Part shown: one piece after another, positions 9,008-16,570 of the stretch | Numbering within the stretch: position 1 is the stretch's first letter | Layout of the letters: every line of letters begins with the position of its first letter | Source of the DNA: an uncultured Clostridia bacterium | Lineage (GTDB): Bacteria; Bacillota; Clostridia; TANB77; CAG-508 | Length of the DNA: 64,000 bases | Assembly: GCA_934167755.1 (NCBI GenBank) | Contig: CAKPLT010000006.1 | Span: 17,370-81,369, forward strand | Direction of reading: 5' to 3' | The notes under the pieces: model-generated | Databases searched by the model: none | Told to the model about the DNA's origin: nothing | The model's input: the letters and a program-made list of their open reading frames with translations, nothing else | Translations under genes and position numbers: made by a program

Positions 9008-9571
9008 TTATATCTTTTCCATTTTTCCATTCATTTTTATTCCTACCATTAATACATAGTCATCTTCTTTATCGAAATATTTTTCTAATTGTTCTAATTG
9101 GTTTTGTTTATTCTTTTCTTCTTCAATATATTTTTTTATTTCTATAAAATTTACTTCTGAACCAGATTCTAATATATGTGTTCTATTATTTTCAATTGTT
9201 AAAAATAAACTTTTTTTGTATTTTGTTTTATCTAATTCAGTAATTAATACCTTATTTATAGCACTTTCTATATTGTTATTTTTTAACATCTCTTCTTCAT
9301 ATATTGAACACCAATAGCAAAATATAGATTCTTTTATTCTATTATTTTTTATCATTTTTAAATACATTTCTACTTCTTCATTATCTTCTAAAGTTATTTT
9401 GCCTTTTACTAATTCAAATTCATATTCTGATGCATTTGGTAATTTTAAGTTTTTGTCATATTTTATTTTCTTGATTCTTAATCCTAAAAGTTGATTTAGA
9501 ATTTCTCTTAATATTTCTTTATCTTCGTTATTAATTAATTCTTTTAATTTTGATACTCTATTTTCTATAAT
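9008..9571 (-). CDS. Unknown protein with no standard start codon, behind a consensus promoter with Spo0A boxes
   Basis: I do not recognise this family. The reading frame is open from 9571 to 9008 (about 187 residues), rich in Lys, Glu, Asn and Ile, with no signal peptide or membrane segment. Its C-terminal half contains a coiled-coil-like acidic stretch (KKYIEEEKNKQNQLEQLEKY). The first ATG in frame is 68 codons in (9367) and has no Shine-Dalgarno, whereas AAGGAGG stands 4 bases before an ATT and 7 before an ATA at the true beginning of the frame. An ATG at 9585 with GAGG upstream opens a six-codon ORF (MKEELL) that would run into the main frame if one base were lost. So either a rare start codon or a frameshift. 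Confidence 0.55.
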   Translation of the reverse strand: MIENRVSKLKELINNEDKEILREILNQLLGLRIKKIKYDKNLKLPNASEYEFELVKGKITLEDNEEVEMYLKMIKNNRIKESIFCYWCSIYEEEMLKNNNIESAINKVLITELDKTKYKKSLFLTIENNRTHILESGSEVNFIEIKKYIEEEKNKQNQLEQLEKYFDKEDDYVLMVGIKMNGKMEKI

Positions 9572-9748
9572 AATTCCTCCTTCATTTTGACCTCAATAAA
9601 TAAAACTATAGTAAAAATAGTTAATTATTATTTTATTTGAATTTGATTTTTATTAATAAGATTATAAGTTATAACTTTTTGATAAAATGTAACTGATTTA
9701 AATTTCACTGAAAAAATTTATGTTACTAAAATTATATAATTTGTTATG

Positions 9749-9823
9749 ATTATATTTTCTTTTTTATATTTTGTCAATACTTTTCAGATATTTTATCGAA
9801 CTTTTTTTCGACGAAATTCGACA
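9749..9823 (-). promoter_or_regulatory. Consensus sigma-A promoter with two Spo0A boxes
   Basis: Reverse-strand TTGACA (9772-9777) and TATAAT (9749-9754) are 17 bases apart, a perfect consensus promoter. Upstream, TTCGACA at 9817-9823 (exact Spo0A box) and TTCGACG at 9807-9813 (one mismatch) lie 10 bp apart, as in the sortase promoter at 37.6 kb. The transcript would have a leader of about 170 bases before the unknown gene at 9008-9571. This also accounts for most of the 325-base gap 9572-9896; the rest is AT-rich with nothing else recognised. Confidence 0.7.
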
Positions 9824-9865
9824 TTTAAAATCTATTTATATTATATATTTTGTTTTTTATAAATT

Positions 9866-9895
9866 GAACAAGAACCGTTTTGACGGTTCTTGTTC
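9866..9895. terminator. Hairpin after the WalR-like gene
   Basis: A perfect 13-bp stem (GAACAAGAACCGT) with a 4-base loop lies two bases from the regulator's stop codon. The T-rich tail (TTTATTTATT) is on the forward strand, while on the reverse strand the hairpin is followed by AATTTATAAAA. It may therefore act more as a 3' end stabiliser or forward terminator. Confidence 0.6.
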
Positions 9896-9896
9896 T

Positions 9897-10652
9897 TTAT
9901 TTATTCGGAATATAATATCCTACTCCTCTTTTTGTTATCAAAATTTGAGGATTTGATGTATCTTTTTCAATTCTTTCTCTAATTCTTCTAACAGTTACAT
10001 CAACAGTACGAATATCACCATAATATTCATATCCCCACACTCTTTCAAGTAAAGCTTCTCTTGTTACTACCTGTCCTGGTTGTTGTGCTAAAAATTTTAA
10101 TACTTCAAATTCTCTTAATGTTAAATTTATCACTTTTCCATCTATATGAACTTCATATTTTTCTAAGTCTAATACAAGTGACCCTACTTTTATAGTACTT
10201 TCTTTTTTCTGTTCTTTCTTTTCTTCTTTTTGTGCAGCAACCTGTTCTTCTATGTTTGCCTCTACTTTTCTTAGATTTGCTTTTACTCTTGCAACTACTT
10301 CTCTTACACTAAATGGCTTTGTAATATAATCATCAGCCCCAAGTTCAAGTCCTACTATTTTATCTAATTCTGCATCTTTAGCAGATACCATCAATATAGG
10401 AACATTATATATATTTTTTATTTTTTTACATACAGAAAGTCCATCAACTCTAGGAAGCATTACATCTAATAAAATTAAATCTGGTCTCTGTTCAATAGCC
10501 ATATTTATTGCTGTTTGCCCATCATTTGCTTCTATAGTGTTATATCCTTCTCTTCTTAAGTTATGTACTAATAAATCTACTATTTTTTGTTCATCATCAA
10601 CTATTAATATAGTCTTTTTTTCATAATCATAATTATTTTCCATGTTCGACAT
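9897..10652 (-). CDS. OmpR/PhoB-family response regulator, WalR (YycF)-like, orphan
   Basis: The receiver domain (about 13-125) has the acidic pair VDDE, the phospho-acceptor in LILLDVMLP, and the KPF lysine. The winged helix (about 155-250) contains LTLREFEVLKFLAQ and VWGYEYYGDIRTVDVTVRR, very close to WalR, the essential regulator of wall hydrolases. A Gln/Glu/Lys-rich linker of about 25 residues between them is longer than usual. No histidine kinase lies on either side, although walK normally follows walR. Start is uncertain: ATG at MSN is only 2 bases from AGGAGG, ATG at MEN is 11 bases away. Confidence 0.85.
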   Translation of the reverse strand: MSNMENNYDYEKKTILIVDDEQKIVDLLVHNLRREGYNTIEANDGQTAINMAIEQRPDLILLDVMLPRVDGLSVCKKIKNIYNVPILMVSAKDAELDKIVGLELGADDYITKPFSVREVVARVKANLRKVEANIEEQVAAQKEEKKEQKKESTIKVGSLVLDLEKYEVHIDGKVINLTLREFEVLKFLAQQPGQVVTREALLERVWGYEYYGDIRTVDVTVRRIRERIEKDTSNPQILITKRGVGYYIPNK

Positions 10653-10796
10653 TCCCTCCTAAAGGTTCTTTTATTTTTAATTTCTGACCTTCGGTTTATG
10701 TTTATATTTATATCACAATTTTTAGTAAGTTACAAGGCTTTTTTTGAATTTCTATTAATTTTCGTTATTCGGTTTTTTAGTTAATTTTTTTCGTAA

Positions 10797-10876
10797 TTCA
10801 TTGAAATATAAGATTTGAATGAAATTTCAAATATGCACAGAGGATTACAATGAAAAACTTATATTTCAATGGATTA
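10797..10876. repeat. Long-loop inverted repeat between the regulator and YnbB-like gene
   Basis: CATTGAAATATAAG and CTTATATTTCAATG form a perfect 14-bp inverted repeat about 45 bases apart. Inside lies a smaller symmetrical TTTGAATGAAATTTCAAA. There is no T-run on either side, so it does not look like an ordinary terminator. It lies in the 235-base gap 10653-10887, which holds nothing else I recognise. Confidence 0.5.
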
Positions 10877-10887
10877 TGATATAAATT

Positions 10888-12135
10888 TTAAAGCACTGAT
10901 AAAGCTTTTAAAATTCCAAGCTTTCCATATTCATATGTAAGTCCACCTTGCATATATGCAATATAAGGTTCACGAATTGGGCCATCACAACTAAGTTCTA
11001 TTGTTGAGCCTTCTGTAAATGTACCAGCTGCCATTATTACTTGATCATCATATCCAGCCATTCCACTAGGCTCTGGAATAACATTACTATCTATAGGTGA
11101 TCCCATTTGGATACCTTGACAAAATTTTATTAATTTTTCAGCCTCTCCAAGTTCTATTGTCTGAACTATATCAGCTCTTGTTTCATCATATTTAGGATTT
11201 ACATTATATCCAAGTTTTTCTAATATTCTACTTGCGAATATTGCTGTCTTAACAGCACTTGCTACAACACTTGGTGCAAAAAACAAACCTTTTATAAATG
11301 CTGTATTTTGATTCAATGATGGTCCTATTTCTTTTCCAACTCCAGGTGCAGTTAATCTTTCAGCACATAATTCTATTAAATCTTTTTTTCCCGCGATATA
11401 TGCCCCACTTGTTGCAATTCCTGCACCTAAGTTTTTCATTAATGACCCAACAACAATATCAGCTCCAACATCAGTAGGTTCTTTTTCTTCAACAAATTCT
11501 CCATAGCAATTGTCAACCATAATAATTACATCTTTATTGATTTCTCTAATTGCTTTTATTGCCTTTTCAATTTTATCAATTGTTAAACTTTTTCTTGTTG
11601 AATATCCTTTTGATCTTTGAATTTCAACTAATTTAATATCATTTTTTGATACTCTTTCTTTTATTTTTTCAATATTAAAGTCATCATTTATTAATTCAAT
11701 TTGTTCGTATTTAACACCAAATTCTTTTAAAGAACTCTTACTTTGCTCTTTGCTTATACCAATGATTGTTTGTAATGTGTCATAAGGTGAACCTGATATA
11801 CTTAGCATTGTATCACCTGGGCGTAATATTCCAAACAATGTTACTGCTAATGCATGTGTTCCTGATATTAATTGGCTTCTTACTAATGCATCTTCTGTAT
11901 TAAAAATTTTTGCATAAATTTCTTCTATTTTATTTCTTCCAGCTTCATCAATCCCATATCCTGTTGATGAATGTAAATGCATTTCTGACAATCCACATTT
12001 TTGAAATGTATTTAATACTTTTAGACTATTTAGTTCCTTTATTTCTTCTACTTTTTCAAATTGTATTTGAACTTCTTTTTCAACTTCTTTTGATAATTCT
12101 AATATTTCTTTTTTTATTCCAAATTGCTCGTACAT
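10888..12135 (-). CDS. Methionine gamma-lyase family protein (aluminium resistance protein, YnbB-like)
   Basis: A PLP-dependent fold-type I enzyme of the family often annotated as aluminium resistance protein. Its substrate is not established, so I do not assign methionine cleavage. Visible are the SGTHALAVTLFG segment, the aspartate region VDNCYGEFVE, and the PLP lysine in GSLMKNLGAG. The C-terminal PSGMAGYDDQVIMAAGTF motif is typical of the family. Length 415 is normal. In Bacilli the gene is found near hfq or glnR; here it lies directly downstream of sigE, about 70 bases away. Confidence 0.88.
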   Translation of the reverse strand: MYEQFGIKKEILELSKEVEKEVQIQFEKVEEIKELNSLKVLNTFQKCGLSEMHLHSSTGYGIDEAGRNKIEEIYAKIFNTEDALVRSQLISGTHALAVTLFGILRPGDTMLSISGSPYDTLQTIIGISKEQSKSSLKEFGVKYEQIELINDDFNIEKIKERVSKNDIKLVEIQRSKGYSTRKSLTIDKIEKAIKAIREINKDVIIMVDNCYGEFVEEKEPTDVGADIVVGSLMKNLGAGIATSGAYIAGKKDLIELCAERLTAPGVGKEIGPSLNQNTAFIKGLFFAPSVVASAVKTAIFASRILEKLGYNVNPKYDETRADIVQTIELGEAEKLIKFCQGIQMGSPIDSNVIPEPSGMAGYDDQVIMAAGTFTEGSTIELSCDGPIREPYIAYMQGGLTYEYGKLGILKALSVL

Positions 12136-12205
12136 ACTTTTTCTCCTTTTTACAATCTGCTTATATTATAGCACTTTTTAAAGAAAAAGCAAGAATACAA
12201 TTTAT

Positions 12206-12940
12206 CTATCCAGTCTTACTCATAATATCTTTTTTCATTTTATTAATAATTTTCTTTTCAAGTCTAGAAATATAGCTCTGTGAAATTCCTAATTCATCAG
12301 CTACCTCTTTTTGAGTTTTTTCTTTTCCACTAATAAATCCAAACCTCATTTCCATTATATTTTTTTCTCTATCATTTAATTTTTTTATAGCCTCTTTTAA
12401 AAGCTTCATATCAACTTCATCTTCTAACTTTCTATATGTAATATCTGGGTCTGTACCTAAAATATCTGATAATAGTAATTCATTTCCATCACTATCTTTA
12501 TTTAACGGCTCATCAATTGAAACTTCTGATTTTATTTTATTATTTCTTCTTAAATACATTAAGATTTCATTTTCAATACATCTAGATGCATATGTTGCAA
12601 GCTTTATTTTCTTTTCTACATTAAATGTATTTACTCCTTTCATTAACCCTATTGTACCTATAGAAATTAAGTCTTCTATTCCAATACCAGTATTCTCAAA
12701 CTTTTTAGCAATATAAACAACCAACCTCAAATTTCTTTCAACAAGTATTTTTCGTGCTTCTACATTTTCATCTGTATCTAATTTTTTTATTGTTTCCTCC
12801 TCTTCTTCTGGTGTAAGTGGAGGTGGTAATGTTTGACTTCCCGCTACATAAAATATTGGCAAAATTTCTTCAATGTTTCCATCTATATATTTTGCACAAA
12901 TAGAGTCAATACTTTTTTTTATAAATTCTATTATTTTCAT
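12206..12940 (-). CDS. sigE: Sporulation sigma factor E (pro-sigma-E)
   Basis: Directs early mother-cell gene expression after asymmetric division. The N-terminal 25-30 residues form a hydrophobic/basic pro-sequence, followed by the SigE-like [13 protein letters not shown]. Region 2 is almost invariant ([35 protein letters not shown]), and region 4 ends with [16 protein letters not shown]. SpoIIGA, the processing protease, is encoded about 870 bases upstream but separated by an HNH gene with a terminator, so sigE may need its own promoter here. sigG, often next in Clostridia, is absent; a YnbB-like gene follows instead. Confidence 0.95.
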   Translation of the reverse strand: MKIIEFIKKSIDSICAKYIDGNIEEILPIFYVAGSQTLPPPLTPEEEEETIKKLDTDENVEARKILVERNLRLVVYIAKKFENTGIGIEDLISIGTIGLMKGVNTFNVEKKIKLATYASRCIENEILMYLRRNNKIKSEVSIDEPLNKDSDGNELLLSDILGTDPDITYRKLEDEVDMKLLKEAIKKLNDREKNIMEMRFGFISGKEKTQKEVADELGISQSYISRLEKKIINKMKKDIMSKTG

Positions 12941-12965
12941 AGTTTATCACATTCCTTGCATATAT

Positions 12966-13001
12966 TTAGATTTCAGGCAAATCTATAAAGCCGTACTTCA
13001 T
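12966..13001 (-). other. Possible 11-residue leader ORF upstream of sigE
   Basis: ATG at 12999-13001 directly after AGAGGTG begins MKYGFIDLPEI and stops at 12966-12968, about 26 bases before the sigE start. It could be a leader peptide or chance; nothing else supports it. Confidence 0.2.
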
Positions 13002-13070
13002 CACCTCTTTTCGTGATTTTTATTGTACAACTTTTTACTTGCAAAGGCTGTCTTTTTCTATTGTAGAAAA

Positions 13071-13102
13071 AAAGAAATAATCGCTAATTTGCGATTATTT
13101 CT
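13071..13102 (-). terminator. Terminator after the HNH gene, between spoIIGA and sigE
   Basis: The stem GAAATAATCGC / GCGATTATTTC has a 6-base loop and is followed on the reverse strand by TTTTTTTC. It begins about 10 bases past the HNH stop and would block read-through from spoIIGA into sigE. Confidence 0.85.
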
Positions 13103-13111
13103 ACTTGTTTT

Positions 13112-13771
13112 TTACAAAATTATTTCTACATTATCAAGTTGAATCACAGGTAATTTCTTTATTCCTGTATTTTTAGCATACATTACAGCAAGGAAACCAT
13201 CTAATACAAAGCCATTTCTATCAATGATAATAGGTTTCTGAAAATGATGATATGTTTCATAATATTTTACAATTTTCTGGTATTTTTTGCTTTTATAATT
13301 TTCGTCTAAATCGAATATTACAATCAGACTAGATATTTCTTCTTCTCCCAACCATTCTTGTGGGATATCAAATTCTATCCATTCTCTTATATAGTCCTGA
13401 TACTTCTTTATTTTCTTTCTGAATACATCTACTTCTCCTTTTTCTTTAGCCTTCAAAAATGCCTTATATTGACTTGTATTTAAATTTCCTTTTTCATTAT
13501 TGCACTTTTTACAACTTGGTAGCATATTATTAGTAATAGTTGGTCCTCCAAATTCCTGTGGGTACATATGATCTATTGTTACTTCATCTTTTCCAATTTT
13601 CTCTCTGCAATAGCAACACCGGTGTTTTCCTTTAATTTGGTAAGTTAATTCAGTCATTACCTTCCGAAATGATAAGTCTCTACTAATTTTAAGCACGCCA
13701 TCTTCAATAAATGCACCTTTAGAATTATTTTGTCCTTCCATAAAAAATTTTCTTGGTAACTCAATAATCAT
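13112..13771 (-). CDS. HNH endonuclease with a ParB-like C-terminal segment, inserted between spoIIGA and sigE
   Basis: A 219-residue protein. The central HNH zinc-finger nuclease has CCYCREK, then DHMYPQEFGGP with the catalytic Asp-His, then NNMLPSCKKCNNEKGN. The last 40 residues (PIIIDRNGFVLDGFLAVMYA, then LPVIQLD) read like the nucleoside-binding core of ParB/Srx domains. Excellent AGGAGG 7 bases upstream. It stands between two genes that are normally adjacent and carries its own terminator, which suggests insertion, though no intron ends, transposase or repeats flank it. Possible roles are a homing-type nuclease, or defence or toxin activity. I infer no specific target. Confidence 0.85.
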   Translation of the reverse strand: MIIELPRKFFMEGQNNSKGAFIEDGVLKISRDLSFRKVMTELTYQIKGKHRCCYCREKIGKDEVTIDHMYPQEFGGPTITNNMLPSCKKCNNEKGNLNTSQYKAFLKAKEKGEVDVFRKKIKKYQDYIREWIEFDIPQEWLGEEEISSLIVIFDLDENYKSKKYQKIVKYYETYHHFQKPIIIDRNGFVLDGFLAVMYAKNTGIKKLPVIQLDNVEIIL

Positions 13772-13813
13772 TTTATTACCTCCTCTATATTTTTTTACAT
13801 TATATATGCTTTT

Positions 13814-14701
13814 TTAAATTAAATCAAGACCCACTAAAGCACGATATTCTCCCCTTTTAGTTAAAGATTTATCATATATCCCTATTATCACATTTTTAGT
13901 AATTTTTTTATCCTCTTCATTTTCAACTTCTATTTCATCAGCTTTAATTCCAAGTAACATTCCATTTGTTTTTCCCAAAGATGAAAATGGTATACATCTT
14001 AATTTTGATATATATTGATTTTGTTGTTCTTCTGGAATTTTACTTAAATCCCCTCCAAGTATCATATCTAAATTATTTAACATTTCCTTTGGAAGAATGT
14101 CATATAATAAACTACTTTCTACTATAACTACTGGAGTATTTGTTATAGGTTCTTTAGCTAAATTTCCAGTGTCTATCATAGCCTTTGTATTTACCATCTG
14201 TCCATTAATTTTTATTCTAATTTTGCAGTACATATTATTTGAATTAATTTTAGTCTTTATTATTTTTATAGAAATCTTAATTATAATAAATGCAACTATT
14301 GCACCTAAAAAAATAACTTTTAAAGCATAATCTCCAACGAACATCCCATTTCTTATTAAAGCATTTTGAGGTTTTATAACATAAATTAAATATAATGCCA
14401 CTCCACCAAACACAAAAGATGTTAAATAAAATATAAAAACTTGTTTTAATAATTTTTTTATTGACTGTGGATTAAACCCTACATATACAATTATAATTGA
14501 TAAAATAGCCTTTGATATTATTGATGTATATATCGGTAATTCTGTTACATATGTAATGATTGCATATATGCTCCCTATAGCACTTGCTATTATTATTCTT
14601 ATTGTCTTTGGTTTTATTTTTAATATTATTCCAGTTGCATATAAGATTATTGCATTCATTACTAAATTTTCTAAAAATATTATATCTATGTATATAGTTA
14701 T
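13814..14701 (-). CDS. spoIIGA: Pro-sigma-E processing protease SpoIIGA, apparent ATA start
   Basis: A membrane-embedded aspartic protease in the septum that activates pro-sigma-E after contact with the forespore signal SpoIIR. Five or so membrane segments cover about 1-145, then a protease domain with the catalytic AMIDTGN motif near residue 180 and RCIPFSSLGKTNGMLLGI near 255. The first ATG (14659) would remove the conserved opening. Reading back gives TIYIDIIFLENLVMN in the same frame, exactly the family N-terminus, with ATA where Met is expected and AAGGGTGAT about 6-9 bases upstream. No ATG, GTG or TTG exists in that stretch. With ATA it is 295 residues, a normal length. Confidence 0.9.
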   Translation of the reverse strand: MTIYIDIIFLENLVMNAIILYATGIILKIKPKTIRIIIASAIGSIYAIITYVTELPIYTSIISKAILSIIIVYVGFNPQSIKKLLKQVFIFYLTSFVFGGVALYLIYVIKPQNALIRNGMFVGDYALKVIFLGAIVAFIIIKISIKIIKTKINSNNMYCKIRIKINGQMVNTKAMIDTGNLAKEPITNTPVVIVESSLLYDILPKEMLNNLDMILGGDLSKIPEEQQNQYISKLRCIPFSSLGKTNGMLLGIKADEIEVENEEDKKITKNVIIGIYDKSLTKRGEYRALVGLDLI

Positions 14702-14731
14702 AACAAATCACCCTTTTCTTTTTTGCTATTA

Positions 14732-14765
14732 ATTATATACCTTTACTTTTGCAAATGATGTTGAA
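14732..14765 (-). promoter_or_regulatory. Possible spoIIG-type promoter with 22-bp spacing
   Basis: Reverse-strand TTCAAC (14760-14765) and TATAAT (14732-14737) are 22 bases apart. The unusual 22-bp spacing is known from the Spo0A-activated spoIIG promoter of Bacillus subtilis. TTCAACA is one mismatch from a Spo0A box. The -35 is weak, so this is suggestive only. Confidence 0.35.
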
Positions 14766-14795
14766 TTTTGAAAGTTAAAAATAAGAAATGCAAGT

Positions 14796-14868
14796 AGAAG
14801 TTACCAGTGGGGACACTCATTAATGGTAACTTTTTGACCAAATATGAGTGTCCCCACTGGTAACTTCT
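14796..14868. repeat. Family A palindrome, complete copy
   Basis: A perfect 25-bp inverted repeat (arms 14796-14820 and 14844-14868; core TTACCAGTGGGGACACTCAT) with a 23-base centre that is itself partly symmetrical. Its high-coordinate arm overlaps the stop codon (TAG, 14867-14869) of the surface-protein gene. Degenerate copies lie at 1250-1303 and 55775-55866. Confidence 0.9.
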
Positions 14869-16558
14869 AAAAATGTTTTCCTTTTTTTCTAGAAATATTA
14901 TTATTAATTTTATCATTTTGATAATCTATTTTATAATTTTTGCTTCTTGCAATATCTTCTATATAGTTTGTTCCATCAAATCCTGTTTCATTTTTACTTT
15001 CTGTATCAGCAATGTTATTTGCATCTTCTAATCCTGAATTTATTTGCATTTCTGCTGTTTCAGAAAGTACTTGATGTTCAGCAAGTGCCTTATCTAGTTC
15101 TTCTCCCCCTGGAAATTCTAAGTCTTCTTCTTCATTTTTTTCTTTTGAAATTTTAACTTTTAAAATAATTGCTATTACTATTAGTATTATTAAAACAGCT
15201 ATAATTATTATTTTTATTATTTCTTCTTTTCCCCATGTTGATGGTTTTAACCAACTAACTTTTTCTTCTTCTGATAATTCTTTGTTAACAATTATTTGAT
15301 ATGTTGCTGTTTTATCTTCTTTCTCATTTCTAACTAAAATTGTTATTGTGTTTTCTCCTAATGATAATCCTTCATTTCCATATATTTCTACAGTTGTGTC
15401 ATCATCTGTTGCAATTGTTCTTATGTCTAAAGAATCAATATCTTCTTTCAACTCCACTTTATATTCATATGTTCCTGTTTTAAAACTTGGATTTAATGTT
15501 AACCCATTTATTTCTAATGATGATAGCCCAAATTCGTCTTTTGAACTAGTTGTTGCAGTTGCATTTTTTTCTCCTCTTGTTACTTCTATAGTGTATGTTT
15601 GTGTTGTTCCATTTTCAGCTGTAACTTGAATTACTATAGTGTTTTTTCCATTTTTTAATTGTGTTTTTCCTGTTCCTGTTACTTTGGCTTTATCACTTGT
15701 TGCTTCTGCATATACTTCTACTTCTTCTACATCTTTTGGTACTTGTACACTGTATTGCGTTTTATCTTTTTTAAATCCTGAAAAATCATATTTATCTGGT
15801 CTTATTCCAAGACTTTTTAAAGTTGCATCTGAACTTACTTGTGTTTGTGCATTTTCTTCGTCTGCAGTTCTTCTTTTTATTGTTAGTTTATATGTTTGTG
15901 TAGTTTTTCCATCTTCTGCCATTACATTTACTTTTATTTCATTGTTTCCTTCTTTTAATGTAACTTTTCCAGTTCCAGATGTTACTTTTGCTCCTTTTAC
16001 AGGTGTTGCTACTACAGTTATCTCTGAAACGCTATTGGGAACTTCGTGTGTATATTTATATATATTTTTTTTGAATCCTTTAAAATCATTTGGCGTTATT
16101 TCTAAGTTACTAAGTTTTGCCTCAGTTGATTTTGATTCAGTTGTATTGCCACTAGTTGTACCATTATTAGAATTATTCTCATTAGATGAACTTGTGCTCT
16201 TTATATTGACAGATACTGTTCCTGATTTTTTTTCATCATTTGCCGTATCACTATCAGCAATAGTTCCTGACACATTTATCTTTACAGTTCCTGAGGTTCC
16301 TGCTGTACAATTTACAGTTAAACTATTATTTCCAATCCATTCATAAGTTTTATCTACTTTCCCATTTTCCGCAGATATATTTACATATCCTTCTCCTCCA
16401 CTTACTTTTATAGTAACCATAAAAGTTTCTCCTGGATTAACTTCACTCTTATTTGATGTAACAGACATCGAAACTGTAGCCCAAGACACATTATTACAAA
16501 TATTTATTGTAAATATAAATATTAACATTAGTATAACATTTCTAACAGTATTTTTCAC
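14867..16558 (-). CDS. Membrane-anchored surface protein with cadherin-like beta-sandwich repeats
   Basis: A 563-residue secreted protein. It has an N-terminal signal peptide (about 1-27, hydrophobic ILMLIFIFTI), an Ig-like domain (30-115), a Ser/Thr/Asn-rich linker, and three cadherin-like beta-sandwich domains (about 145-230, 245-330, 345-430). Each repeat shows the family pattern of L-x-x-L-x-I, GF-K-x-x-x-x-Y, and a final T-x-T-Y-x-I strand. One transmembrane helix (about 450-472, IIIIAVLIILIVIAIIL) is followed by an acidic cytoplasmic tail of about 90 residues. It lies 12 bases downstream of the glucosaminidase, so the pair is an operon. GTG start behind AGGAGG. Adhesion or wall binding is inferred. 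Confidence 0.85.
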   Translation of the reverse strand: MKNTVRNVILMLIFIFTINICNNVSWATVSMSVTSNKSEVNPGETFMVTIKVSGGEGYVNISAENGKVDKTYEWIGNNSLTVNCTAGTSGTVKINVSGTIADSDTANDEKKSGTVSVNIKSTSSSNENNSNNGTTSGNTTESKSTEAKLSNLEITPNDFKGFKKNIYKYTHEVPNSVSEITVVATPVKGAKVTSGTGKVTLKEGNNEIKVNVMAEDGKTTQTYKLTIKRRTADEENAQTQVSSDATLKSLGIRPDKYDFSGFKKDKTQYSVQVPKDVEEVEVYAEATSDKAKVTGTGKTQLKNGKNTIVIQVTAENGTTQTYTIEVTRGEKNATATTSSKDEFGLSSLEINGLTLNPSFKTGTYEYKVELKEDIDSLDIRTIATDDDTTVEIYGNEGLSLGENTITILVRNEKEDKTATYQIIVNKELSEEEKVSWLKPSTWGKEEIIKIIIIAVLIILIVIAIILKVKISKEKNEEEDLEFPGGEELDKALAEHQVLSETAEMQINSGLEDANNIADTESKNETGFDGTNYIEDIARSKNYKIDYQNDKINNNISRKKGKHF

Positions 16559-16570
16559 TTTTTCCTCCTA

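Noticed and set aside
10645..10651. Spo0A-box match TTCGACA at the start codon of the WalR-like gene
   Set aside because: It falls on the first codons (ATG TCG AAC), no promoter is positioned around it, and a single match there is likely chance.
15348..16346. Long open frames opposite the cadherin-like surface protein (up to 235 codons)
   Set aside because: The reverse strand encodes clear repeated domains; the forward frames are a by-product of its Thr/Ser/Lys codon use.
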